Part shown: positions 40,960 to 49,043 of the stretch, one piece after another
Position numbering within the stretch: position 1 is the stretch's first letter
Layout: the number at the start of each line of letters is the position of its first letter
Source of the DNA: Amycolatopsis sulphurea
GTDB taxonomy: Bacteria; Actinomycetota; Actinomycetes; Mycobacteriales; Pseudonocardiaceae
Reading direction: 5' to 3'
DNA length: 64,000 nucleotides
NCBI RefSeq assembly: GCF_002564045.1
Contig: NZ_PDJK01000002.1
Location: forward strand, 1,116,001-1,180,000
The notes under the pieces: model-generated
Database searches by the model: none
The model's input: the letters and a program-made list of their open reading frames with translations, nothing else
Told to the model about the DNA's origin: nothing
Translations under genes and position numbers: made by a program

Positions 40960-42362
40960 CACGCCTGCGGCGGCTGCAGGCCCGCTGCCCTGGCCAGCTC
41001 GATGTCCATGCCCTCGCGCCGCATCCGCTGGTCGATGTAGAGCAGCACGGTGACCAGCGCGGTGAACGGCGTGACGAGGGTCGAGGCGATCACCGCGCCC
41101 ACCGACTGCAGGACCAGCCCACCGGTGCTCACCTGCGGCAACGACGCGTTCTGCGGGTCGAACATGCCGCTGAGGGCACCCGAACCGACGCTGAACGGGA
41201 TGCCGATGATCATGGTGATCAGCCAGCCGATGATCGCGGCCAGCAGCAGCACGCCGAACACCCGCCAGAACGACCCGGTCACCAGCTTGACCGAGCGGGC
41301 GAACGCCTGCCTGATCGTGCCGCGTTCGAGCACCAGCGCCGCACCGGCCAGCGACCAGAACACGTACGGGATGACCGGCAGGATCACCGCGAGCACCCCG
41401 AACAGGATCGCGACCGGGCCGAGCGCCAGCCCGAGCAGCACCGCGACCCCCGCGCCGGCCGCGCAGGCGGTCAGCACCGCGGCGCCGTAGAGGACGGTCA
41501 GCACGAGCAGCCGCAGCAACCGCGGCGCGGCTTCACTCATCGCGGACCGGAAGCCGACCGGGCGGCCGAGCACCGCCTTGCCCATCACCACGGTGAGGAA
41601 CCCGGTCAGGAAGGCCTGCCCGAGCAGCCCGATCACCAGCGACGGGACCAGGCTCAGCAGCGTCGAGCCGAGCAGGTTGTACAGCGCGTTCAGCTGCTCG
41701 GCCTGGCTGGCCGCCGGGCCGATCCGGGCCACCCGCTCGAAATCGGGCACGATCAGCAGCGAGACCACCAGATTCAGCCCCGCGGTGACCACCGCGACGA
41801 TCGCGGACACCCCGAGGATGAGCAGCGGATACCGGCGGATCGCGGTGATCGCGCCGTCGAGCAGATCGCTGATGTTCAACGGCCGCAACGCGATCACGCC
41901 CGGCTTGCCGAGTCCCTGCGGGTTCCAGCCGCGCGGCGGGCCATAGCCGTGCCCACCCTGGTACGACGGTGGCGGCGGGGGTGGCGAACCAGGGGCCTGC
42001 CACTGCCCGCTCACGCTCGGCGGCGGCGTCCATCCCGGCGGCACGGCATCGGCGTGCGGAGCGCTTCCCGGCTGCGCGGGAACCTCCGGCGACGGCGGCT
42101 GCCCAGCACTCGACGGCTGTCCGGGAACCTTCGCGACGGCGTCCGGCGGCAGCGTGACCGGCGGCCCGGAATCCCCCGTGACCCCACCGGATGACGGCTG
42201 CCCGGCATCTCCCGCCGTGTCGTCCGGCTTCGCCGGTTCCCCGGCGCCGACATCACCCGGTGGCGGGGTCTGTGCGGCCCCGGACGCCCCGGGCACCGGG
42301 ATGCCCTGGCCCGGCGTCGGCGAGTCCTCGCCGGAACCGGGCGAACCGGGTGTGTCAGTCAT
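40956..42362 (-). CDS. Polytopic membrane protein with Pro-rich N terminus
   Basis: This 468-residue protein has a disordered Pro/Gly/Ser-rich N terminus (1-150), then a membrane domain of about six helices from residue 180 on. The segment LRPLNISDLLDGAITAIRRYP resembles the membrane domain linked to some glycerophosphoryl-diester phosphodiesterases. No catalytic domain is present. ATG 42362 has GAGGGG a few bases upstream and opens the MoxR operon. It may be the membrane scaffold of that complex; this is inference from position. Confidence 0.75.
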   Translation of the reverse strand: MTDTPGSPGSGEDSPTPGQGIPVPGASGAAQTPPPGDVGAGEPAKPDDTAGDAGQPSSGGVTGDSGPPVTLPPDAVAKVPGQPSSAGQPPSPEVPAQPGSAPHADAVPPGWTPPPSVSGQWQAPGSPPPPPPSYQGGHGYGPPRGWNPQGLGKPGVIALRPLNISDLLDGAITAIRRYPLLILGVSAIVAVVTAGLNLVVSLLIVPDFERVARIGPAASQAEQLNALYNLLGSTLLSLVPSLVIGLLGQAFLTGFLTVVMGKAVLGRPVGFRSAMSEAAPRLLRLLVLTVLYGAAVLTACAAGAGVAVLLGLALGPVAILFGVLAVILPVIPYVFWSLAGAALVLERGTIRQAFARSVKLVTGSFWRVFGVLLLAAIIGWLITMIIGIPFSVGSGALSGMFDPQNASLPQVSTGGLVLQSVGAVIASTLVTPFTALVTVLLYIDQRMRREGMDIELARAAGLQPPQAW

Positions 42363-42559
42363 CGAAGCCCCTCGTCTGCGCCGCCCTGCACTTGCTGCCG
42401 TCACTCTTCCAGAGGGTTCCGCACCAGGCCAGACCTGGGGTGACGTCCCGGCACCGGGGCAGAACGGGCAAAGTGCTGCGGAACCCGGGTCATCCCCCGA
42501 TATGCTGAACGACGAGCCGGGGACGCCGGCCCGCGCCGAGACCCACCGGGAATGTCCTG

Positions 42560-43696
42560 ATGACGCAACCGCCCTACGGCCCGCCGCCATCCGGACTGCC
42601 GATGGGACCGCCTCCGGGCAGCGGCCCGCTGGGACCTCCGCTCGCCCAGCCGAGGGGACCGCAGGCCACGCACGCGGGTCCGCCGCCGATGGGGCCGCCG
42701 CCTGGGTGGCCGCACCGGCCGCCGCCCCCGCCGCAGCGCAAGCCGGCCGGGCTGATCATCGGGCTCTGCCTCGGCGCGGTCGTGGTGCTGGTACTCGGGG
42801 TGGTGGCGATCGTCGCGCTGAACCGCTCCGGCGGGCAGCGCAGCAACACCGGACTTCAAAGCCCGAAGGCGCCGACCTCGGCGTACCAGCTGCCGCCGGA
42901 CAACAGCCCGGTGAACAGCCCGCCCCCGGTGCGGACCAGCTCCCCGGTCCCGTCCTCCTCCTCGACCGAGTCCGGCCCGCACAAGATCCTCAAGCTGAGC
43001 GAGCACCCGATCCTGCAGGATCCGAACGCGGGGCTGAAGAACCTGTCCTGCGAGCTGCCCGCCTGGCAGAGCACGCCGGACGGCGCGGAAGCCTTCTTCA
43101 CCGCGGCGAGCAAATGCCTCGACGCCGCGTGGGGGCCGTTCCTGGAGTCCTACAACCTGCCGTTCACCCCGCCCACGCTGCACTTCCCGACCGGGCCGAG
43201 CTTCGAGACCGCCTGCGGCTCCATCCAGGTCGGCATCGCGACCGCGGCCTACTACTGCGAGAACAACCTGTACGTCCCGTTCAAGGGCCTGCAAACCGAC
43301 CAGTACGGCAACAACCCCGGCGTCTACCTGGCGTTGTTCGCGCACGAGTACGGCCACCACGTACAGGAGGTCGCGGGCATCATGGACGCGGTCTGGCAGA
43401 AGATCTACGCCGCGGGCCAGAACAGCGCGACCGGGCTGGAGCTGTCCCGGCGCAAGGAACTGCAGGCGCAGTGCTTTTCCGGCATGTTCCTCGGCGCGCA
43501 CGTCGACGAGGGCACCGTCACCCGCGAGATGTACAACAAGGCTTGGAACGACCAGGAAACCCGTGGGGACAACACCTCGCGCAGCCACGACCACGGCACC
43601 AACGCGCATTACGCGCAGTGGTGGCGCACCGGCGCGAAGGACAACCGGATCGTCGACTGCAACACCTTCTCCGCGCCTTCGTCCGCGGTGAGCTGA
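42560..43696 (+). CDS. Membrane-anchored neutral zinc metallopeptidase (YpfJ type)
   Basis: This 378-residue protein has a Pro/Gly-rich cytoplasmic N terminus (1-60), one membrane helix (about 64-86), a Ser/Pro linker and an external peptidase domain with the zinc motif HEYGHHVQE and the third-ligand region RRKELQAQCFSGMFLG. Cysteine pairs in the domain suggest disulfides. Substrate is unknown. A -10-like TATGCT lies at 42501-42506. The stop codon abuts that of the convergent gene without any spacer. Confidence 0.88.
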   Translation: MTQPPYGPPPSGLPMGPPPGSGPLGPPLAQPRGPQATHAGPPPMGPPPGWPHRPPPPPQRKPAGLIIGLCLGAVVVLVLGVVAIVALNRSGGQRSNTGLQSPKAPTSAYQLPPDNSPVNSPPPVRTSSPVPSSSSTESGPHKILKLSEHPILQDPNAGLKNLSCELPAWQSTPDGAEAFFTAASKCLDAAWGPFLESYNLPFTPPTLHFPTGPSFETACGSIQVGIATAAYYCENNLYVPFKGLQTDQYGNNPGVYLALFAHEYGHHVQEVAGIMDAVWQKIYAAGQNSATGLELSRRKELQAQCFSGMFLGAHVDEGTVTREMYNKAWNDQETRGDNTSRSHDHGTNAHYAQWWRTGAKDNRIVDCNTFSAPSSAVS

Positions 43697-44170
43697 TCAG
43701 CTGCTCAGCAGGGCCAGCCGCCCGGGTCCGCGGATCACCAGGAACGCGTACATCCCGCCGCAGAAGCAGGCGAACACCAGCAGCGCCAGCGCGATCGGAG
43801 CGCGCGGGTCGTGCGAACCGCTGGTGGCGTCGGCGGCGGTGACCGCCACCGTGCCCTCGGCCGCCGCGTTGTCCGGCACGACCACCTGGACGTGCTCGTC
43901 CTTGCCGTGCCCGCAGCTGTCCAGGGTGCCCTCGCGGGTCTTGCCGCCGAGCTGGAACCGCACCGCCTCACCGCTGCCGCCGCCCGTGCAGTCGACCGGC
44001 TTGGTGACCTGCGCGGCGACCGGGGCGCCCGCGACCTGTGGGGCGATGCCGAACAGGCCCGGGCCGGCGAACCAGGCGAGCAGCACGATGGCCACGCCGG
44101 TGACCACCGGGATGCCCACCTGCAGCCACCGCTGGACCGGGCTCTTGCTCGCTGGGTCGGAAACCTGCAC
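43697..44170 (-). CDS. Two-TM membrane protein with external domain
   Basis: This 157-residue protein has a helix at about 17-36, an external domain (about 40-125) with two cysteines (PVDCTGGGSGE and DSCGHGKDE) that may form a disulfide, and a second helix at about 127-147. It is not recognised by family. It lies downstream of the K+ channel gene on the same strand with a 140-nt gap, and converges stop-to-stop with the metallopeptidase gene. Confidence 0.7.
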   Translation of the reverse strand: MQVSDPASKSPVQRWLQVGIPVVTGVAIVLLAWFAGPGLFGIAPQVAGAPVAAQVTKPVDCTGGGSGEAVRFQLGGKTREGTLDSCGHGKDEHVQVVVPDNAAAEGTVAVTAADATSGSHDPRAPIALALLVFACFCGGMYAFLVIRGPGRLALLSS

Positions 44171-44310
44171 GCCGCCATGCTTCCAGATCGCCCCGGCAAA
44201 ACCCAGCGGCGGCCGCGTCCGGGTGGGCCCGGCGCAGCAGCCCTAGCTGGGCTTTCCGGCGGCGAACCCGGCCGCGCGCCGGAATCCGGCGTCGGCCATG
44301 TCACACCGGT

Positions 44311-45393
44311 TCAGCGCTCGATCTCCTCGACCTGGGTGACCTTCTTGACGTAGACCAGCCGGTCACCCGGTTCGATCGCGTCCGACTGCGGGGCGTCCAC
44401 CCGGTAGAGCACCCCGCCGCGGACCAGGCCGAGCACGATGTCGGGCAGGTGCCGCGGCGAACCGCCCTCCTCGGCCGGTTCCACCGGGCGTTCCGCGATG
44501 GCCAGCCCGGACTCCGGGGTCAGCAGGTCCTCGACCATGTCCACCACGAGTGGGCTCGACGTCGCCATGCCGAGCAGCCGGCCGGCGGTCTCGCTCGAAA
44601 CCACCACCTGGTTCGCGCCCGACTGCTTGAGCAGGTGGACGTTCTCCGCCTCGCGCACGGACGCCACGATGTGCGCCTTCGGCGCCAGCTCCCGCGCGGT
44701 CAGCGTGACCAGCACCGCGGTGTCGTCCCGGTTCGGCGCGACCACGACGGCGCGCGCGTGGTGGGCACCGGCGACCCGCAGCACGTCGGCGCGGGTGGCC
44801 GAACCGTGCACGGTCACCAGGCCGAGCGCGCTCGCCGCGTCCAGCGCCTGCTGATCGGTGTCCACCACGACGATCTGGTTCGGCTGGACCTCCTCGTCGC
44901 CGAGCAGGGCGTTGATCGCCGAGCGGCCCTTGGTGCCGAATCCGACGACGACGGTGTGGTCGCGCACCTTCGTCCTCCACTTCTGGATCTTGAATGCCTG
45001 CCGGGAGCGCTCGGTGAGCACCTCCAGCGTGGTACCGACGAGGACGATCAGGAAGAGCACCCGCAGCGGGGTGATGATCACGATGTTCACCAGCCGGGCC
45101 GAATCGGTCGCCGGGGCGATGTCGCCGTAGCCGGTGGTGGACAGCGAAACGGTCGAGTAGTAGATCGCGTCCAGGAAGGACACCCCGTCGCCGTTCGCGT
45201 CGCGGTAGCCGCCGCGGTCGGCGTACACGATCAGCACCGTGGCCAGCAGGGCCAGCAGCGCACCGATGATCCGCTTGACGATCGAGCGCATCGGGCTGAC
45301 GGTCAGCTCGGGCATCCTGATCACGCCGACGAGCTCGTGGTCGGGCCGGTCGTTGAGCCGGACGTTGAGCGGCAGCCGCCGCAGAGCCTTCAT
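44311..45393 (-). CDS. Potassium channel with RCK/TrkA domain
   Basis: This 360-residue ion channel has two membrane helices (about 37-58 and 105-128) flanking the pore with the selectivity filter TTGYGD, then a cytoplasmic TrkA-N domain (VVVGFGTKGRSAINALL, nucleotide motif GFGTKG) and a TrkA-C domain. Four subunits would form a ligand-gated K+ channel. It corresponds to Rv3200c and, as in mycobacteria, lies downstream of AdnB. Repeat copy 5 occupies the 218-nt gap between them. Confidence 0.93.
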   Translation of the reverse strand: MKALRRLPLNVRLNDRPDHELVGVIRMPELTVSPMRSIVKRIIGALLALLATVLIVYADRGGYRDANGDGVSFLDAIYYSTVSLSTTGYGDIAPATDSARLVNIVIITPLRVLFLIVLVGTTLEVLTERSRQAFKIQKWRTKVRDHTVVVGFGTKGRSAINALLGDEEVQPNQIVVVDTDQQALDAASALGLVTVHGSATRADVLRVAGAHHARAVVVAPNRDDTAVLVTLTARELAPKAHIVASVREAENVHLLKQSGANQVVVSSETAGRLLGMATSSPLVVDMVEDLLTPESGLAIAERPVEPAEEGGSPRHLPDIVLGLVRGGVLYRVDAPQSDAIEPGDRLVYVKKVTQVEEIER

Positions 45394-45517
45394 TTCACCG
45401 TGCCTTCGTTTTCACCGTTTGCCCTGCTCCGGCGTCACGCGGCGGTCCGTCGTCACGCACAAGCGGGAGGATATCCCACGGCCACCCGCCGCACATCCGT
45501 TGCAGTGGAGCCGGGAG

Positions 45518-45568
45518 CTGTGAAGGGGCCCTTCACGGACTCTGGGGCTGTGAAGGGTCCCTTCACAG
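45518..45568. repeat. 51-nt double palindrome, copy 5 (degenerate centre)
   Basis: Both 17-nt palindromes are intact (GTGAAGGGGCCCTTCAC and GTGAAGGGTCCCTTCAC), but the central 13-mer is damaged (GGACTCTGGGGCT), giving four mismatches to the long inverted repeat. It lies between two tandem minus-strand genes, downstream of adnB (ends 45612) and upstream of the channel start (45393). Confidence 0.9.
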
Positions 45569-45611
45569 CCCCCGCCCGGCGCCCGAGCGCGAATGGTGGG
45601 CCGGGTGCAGG

Positions 45612-48600
45612 TCATTCCTGCGGCACCTCGCGCAGCAACGCACGCAGGCCTTCGGCGTCCAGCAGGTCGGCCGGGCGCAGGGTGTGGTCGTGGCGCACGT
45701 AGTGGAAGGCGGCGCGGACCCGGTCCACCGGGACCTTCCGCAGCGCCGCCCAGGCCAGCCGGTACGCGCCGAGCTGCACGGCCAGCGCGGGCAGACGTTC
45801 GGCCGAAGGCGCCGCGCCGGTCTTCCAGTCGACCACGGTCCAGCCGCCGTCCGGGTCCGGGTACACCGCGTCCATCCGCCCGCGCACGGTGATGCCCTCC
45901 ACATCGGCGGAAAACGGCACCTCCACGGCGACCGGCACCCGGTCGGCCCATTCGCTGTGTTCGAAAGCTTCTTGCAGGTCCGCGAAATCGCTGTCCGGGG
46001 CCGCGCCGTGGTCTGCGGCGCCGGGCAGATCGTCGATCTCCAGCAGGCCGTCGCCGGTGAATCGCTGTTCCAGCCAGCTGTGGAAGGCCGTACCCCGGCG
46101 AGCGAAAGTGCTGGGCGGCAACGGAAGCGGCCGACGTAGCCGCTGGGCCAGCGCGGCCGGATCGGCGGCGAGATCGACCAGCTGGCTCACGCTCAGGTGC
46201 GCGGGCAGGGCCACTCGCTCCACAGTGGACTGAGCGCGGGCACGTTCGGCGAGCAGCACGTCGGTGTCGGCCACCCAGCCGTCCGGGTCTTCGGGATCGA
46301 CCGGGTCCGCATCGTCCTCTGTGTACTCGTCGTCGGGGAATTCCTCTTCCGGCTCCGGCGGCAGGGGGATCTCGTCATCGTCGGCCGCCGGAATCGGTCC
46401 GGACTCCGGTTCGGACTCCGGTTCGGACTCCGGTTCGGACTCCGGTTCGGACTCCGGTTCGGACTCCGGTTCGGGCTCGGGTTTTTCCGCCAGTGCGGTC
46501 ATTTTCGCGAGCACCATGGTCACTCCGGCGCGCACGCCCGTGCGCCGTTCGCCGAGCGGGTCGACCGGCCAGGTCGCCGTGCGGGAATCGGCCACGAGCG
46601 GGTTTTCTTCGCCCTCCCCCGGTTCGTCTGCCCACGCCGCGAGCACGCCCAGCGGCGACTCGGCCGTACGCAGTACTTCGGCGATCTCGGTCAGGAAAAC
46701 CGACGGCCCCTTGGCCCGAGCGCTGCTTTCGTTCCACCAGTGCCCGGAAACGAGCAGCGCACGCTCGGAACGCGTCAGCGCGACGTAGCACAGCCGTCGC
46801 TCCTCGTCGGCCTCTTTCGCAACGAAGCCCTCCTCGTGCAGTTCGAGCGCTTCCTGTACTTCCTTGCGGTCAAACCCTTCGGACACTTGCAATTTCGGCA
46901 GATCCGCGAAGTCACCGCGCAGATGCGCGGGCAACGCGGTAGCGGTGCGCAACCAGGACGACGACCGTCGCTTGCTCGGAAACACCTCGGCGACCAGATG
47001 CGGCACAGCGACCACTTCCCACTCCAGCCCCTTCGCGGAGTGCACGGTCAGCACCTGCACTCGGTCGGGCACGACTTGCACTTCACCCGGAGTGAGGCCA
47101 TCTTCCGCGTGCACCGCCGTGGTCAAGTAGTCCACAAAGGACAGGAGCGTCGCGGTGGGCGCGGTCTCCGCGTAGTCGGTGACCACCTCGGCGAACGCGT
47201 CCAGGTGCGCTCGCCCGGCCGAACCGGGACGCGCGAGCGATTCGACGTCGAGCAGCATGGTGCGTTCGACGTCGGCGACGAGTTCCGGCAGCGACTGGTC
47301 CAGCCGGCGACGCAGTGCGGTCAGCTCCGCGCCCACCCGCCGGATCCGCCGGTAGCCGTCCGCGGAATAACGTTCCGGCGCACCGGGTTCGTCCACGGCG
47401 TCGATCAGCCCGGCCTGCTCGGCGCGCTCGGCCACCAGCACCGGCTCATCCCCGCCCTCGGTGCGCGGCGCCGGTGAGGAGAGTTCGTTGGCCCGCCGCC
47501 ACAACGCGGCCACGTCGGCGGCCGCGATCCGCCAGCGCGAGCCGGTGAGCAACCGCGCGGCCGCACTGCCGGCCAACGGGTCGGCCAGCACCCGCAGGGT
47601 GGCGACCAGATCGGCGACTTCCGGTTCGTCGAGCAGCCCGCCCAGCCCGACGACTTCCACCGGCAGGCCGCGCATCCGCAGTTCGGCGGCGATCGGGGCC
47701 ATGTCGGCACGGCGGCGCACCAGCACTGCGGCGGACGGCGGTTTGCCGGTCTCCTCACGCTCCGCGTGCCAGCGCCGGGCCAGCGCGCCGGCCACCCATT
47801 CCCGTTCCGCCCGGACGTCGGACAGCAGCGCCACCTCGATGTCCGCCGGTCCCGCGCCCTCGCGGGACCGCAGCCGTGCCACGCCGAGCCCCCGCTGCCG
47901 CAGTGGCTCGGAGATCGCGTTGGCCAGGGCAAGCACTTCCGGCGGATTGCGGAAGCTGGTGAGCAGGCCGAATTCGTGCGCCGGAACGAGTTTTTGCCCG
48001 CTCTGGCGCGGAAAGTCGGTGGTGAACCGCGGCAGGTTGGCCGCACTCGCCCCACGCCAGCCGTAGATCGCCTGCGCCGGATCGCCCACCGCGGTCACCG
48101 GCATCGCCGGATGCCCGTCACCGCCGAACAACGACCGCAGCAACACACGTTGCGCGTGCCCGGTGTCCTGGTATTCGTCGAGCAGCACCGCGCCGTACCG
48201 CTCGCGTTCCCCGGTCACCACGGCCGGATAGCCCGCGGCCAGGTGCGCCGCCAGCGACATCTGGTCGGCGAAGTCCAGCGCTCCCTCGGCTCGTTTACGC
48301 CGGTGGTAGTCCTCGACCAACGGCAGCAGGGCGAGCCGGAACCGTTGCGCGGAAAGCACTTCCTGCAGTTTGACCGGTAACGCCGCCCGCTGTCCCTTGG
48401 CACGCGGGGCGTTCTCAATCACTTCGCACAACCAGGCGGTGTACTGCGCGAGTTTGTCCGTGTCCACCAGGTGCTCGCCCAGCTCTCCGGCCAGCGCGAG
48501 CAGCTGCGCGGTCACGGTCGGGGGCACCCGGTCGGTGTCCAGGTCATTGTCCCAAGTGGACACCACCCGGTGCGCGAGCTGCCACGACGAGGTCTCGGAC

Positions 48601-49043
48601 AGCAGCCGGACCCCGGGTTGCACCGGCAGCCGCAACCCGTGCTCGGACAGCAGCCGCCCGGCGTACGCGTGATAAGTCAGCACGGTCGGCTCGCCCGCCA
48701 CCACGGTCGCGCGGAGCCCGCCACTCGGGTCGATGCGGTCGAGCAAGCCGGAACCGGCCAGCCGCCGCAGCCGGGCACGCACGCGTTCGCCGAGCTGACG
48801 GGCGGCCTTGCGGGTGAAGGTGAGGCCGAGCACGCGTTCCGGGCTCACCACGCCGTTCGCGACCAGCCAGACCACCCGGGCGGCCATGGTCTCGGTCTTT
48901 CCCGCACCGGCACCGGCGACCACCAGCGAGGGTTCCACCGGGGACGCGATCACCGTCGCCTGTTCCGGGGTCGGCCGGTGCAGGCCGAGCGCGTCGGCGA
49001 TCTCCGCGGGTGCAACCGGGTTCGCCGCAGGCAATCCGCTCAC
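45612..49043 (-). CDS. adnB: AdnB helicase-nuclease subunit
   Basis: This 1143-residue subunit of the mycobacterial-type AdnAB motor resects DNA double-strand breaks. The UvrD-like motor has Walker A VVAGAGAGKTET (near residue 50), YGAVLLDEYQDTGHAQ as motif II and TVHSAKGLEWEVV as motif V. The C-terminal RecB-like nuclease has GRMDAVYPDPDGGWTVVDWK then TG, with the catalytic Asp and Lys. A run of about 25 residues built of the repeat SEPE, absent from the mycobacterial protein as far as I know, lies between motor and nuclease near residues 855-880. GTG 49043 overlaps the AdnA stop. Confidence 0.94.
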   Translation of the reverse strand: MSGLPAANPVAPAEIADALGLHRPTPEQATVIASPVEPSLVVAGAGAGKTETMAARVVWLVANGVVSPERVLGLTFTRKAARQLGERVRARLRRLAGSGLLDRIDPSGGLRATVVAGEPTVLTYHAYAGRLLSEHGLRLPVQPGVRLLSETSSWQLAHRVVSTWDNDLDTDRVPPTVTAQLLALAGELGEHLVDTDKLAQYTAWLCEVIENAPRAKGQRAALPVKLQEVLSAQRFRLALLPLVEDYHRRKRAEGALDFADQMSLAAHLAAGYPAVVTGERERYGAVLLDEYQDTGHAQRVLLRSLFGGDGHPAMPVTAVGDPAQAIYGWRGASAANLPRFTTDFPRQSGQKLVPAHEFGLLTSFRNPPEVLALANAISEPLRQRGLGVARLRSREGAGPADIEVALLSDVRAEREWVAGALARRWHAEREETGKPPSAAVLVRRRADMAPIAAELRMRGLPVEVVGLGGLLDEPEVADLVATLRVLADPLAGSAAARLLTGSRWRIAAADVAALWRRANELSSPAPRTEGGDEPVLVAERAEQAGLIDAVDEPGAPERYSADGYRRIRRVGAELTALRRRLDQSLPELVADVERTMLLDVESLARPGSAGRAHLDAFAEVVTDYAETAPTATLLSFVDYLTTAVHAEDGLTPGEVQVVPDRVQVLTVHSAKGLEWEVVAVPHLVAEVFPSKRRSSSWLRTATALPAHLRGDFADLPKLQVSEGFDRKEVQEALELHEEGFVAKEADEERRLCYVALTRSERALLVSGHWWNESSARAKGPSVFLTEIAEVLRTAESPLGVLAAWADEPGEGEENPLVADSRTATWPVDPLGERRTGVRAGVTMVLAKMTALAEKPEPEPESEPESEPESEPESEPESEPESGPIPAADDDEIPLPPEPEEEFPDDEYTEDDADPVDPEDPDGWVADTDVLLAERARAQSTVERVALPAHLSVSQLVDLAADPAALAQRLRRPLPLPPSTFARRGTAFHSWLEQRFTGDGLLEIDDLPGAADHGAAPDSDFADLQEAFEHSEWADRVPVAVEVPFSADVEGITVRGRMDAVYPDPDGGWTVVDWKTGAAPSAERLPALAVQLGAYRLAWAALRKVPVDRVRAAFHYVRHDHTLRPADLLDAEGLRALLREVPQE
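46401..46472 (-). repeat. Six perfect 12-bp tandem repeats inside adnB
   Basis: The unit GGACTCCGGTTC (plus strand) is repeated six times without error, then decays. In adnB it encodes Ser-Glu-Pro-Glu repeats in the linker between motor and nuclease. The unit is in frame, so copy-number change would lengthen or shorten the linker without frameshift. Confidence 0.95.
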
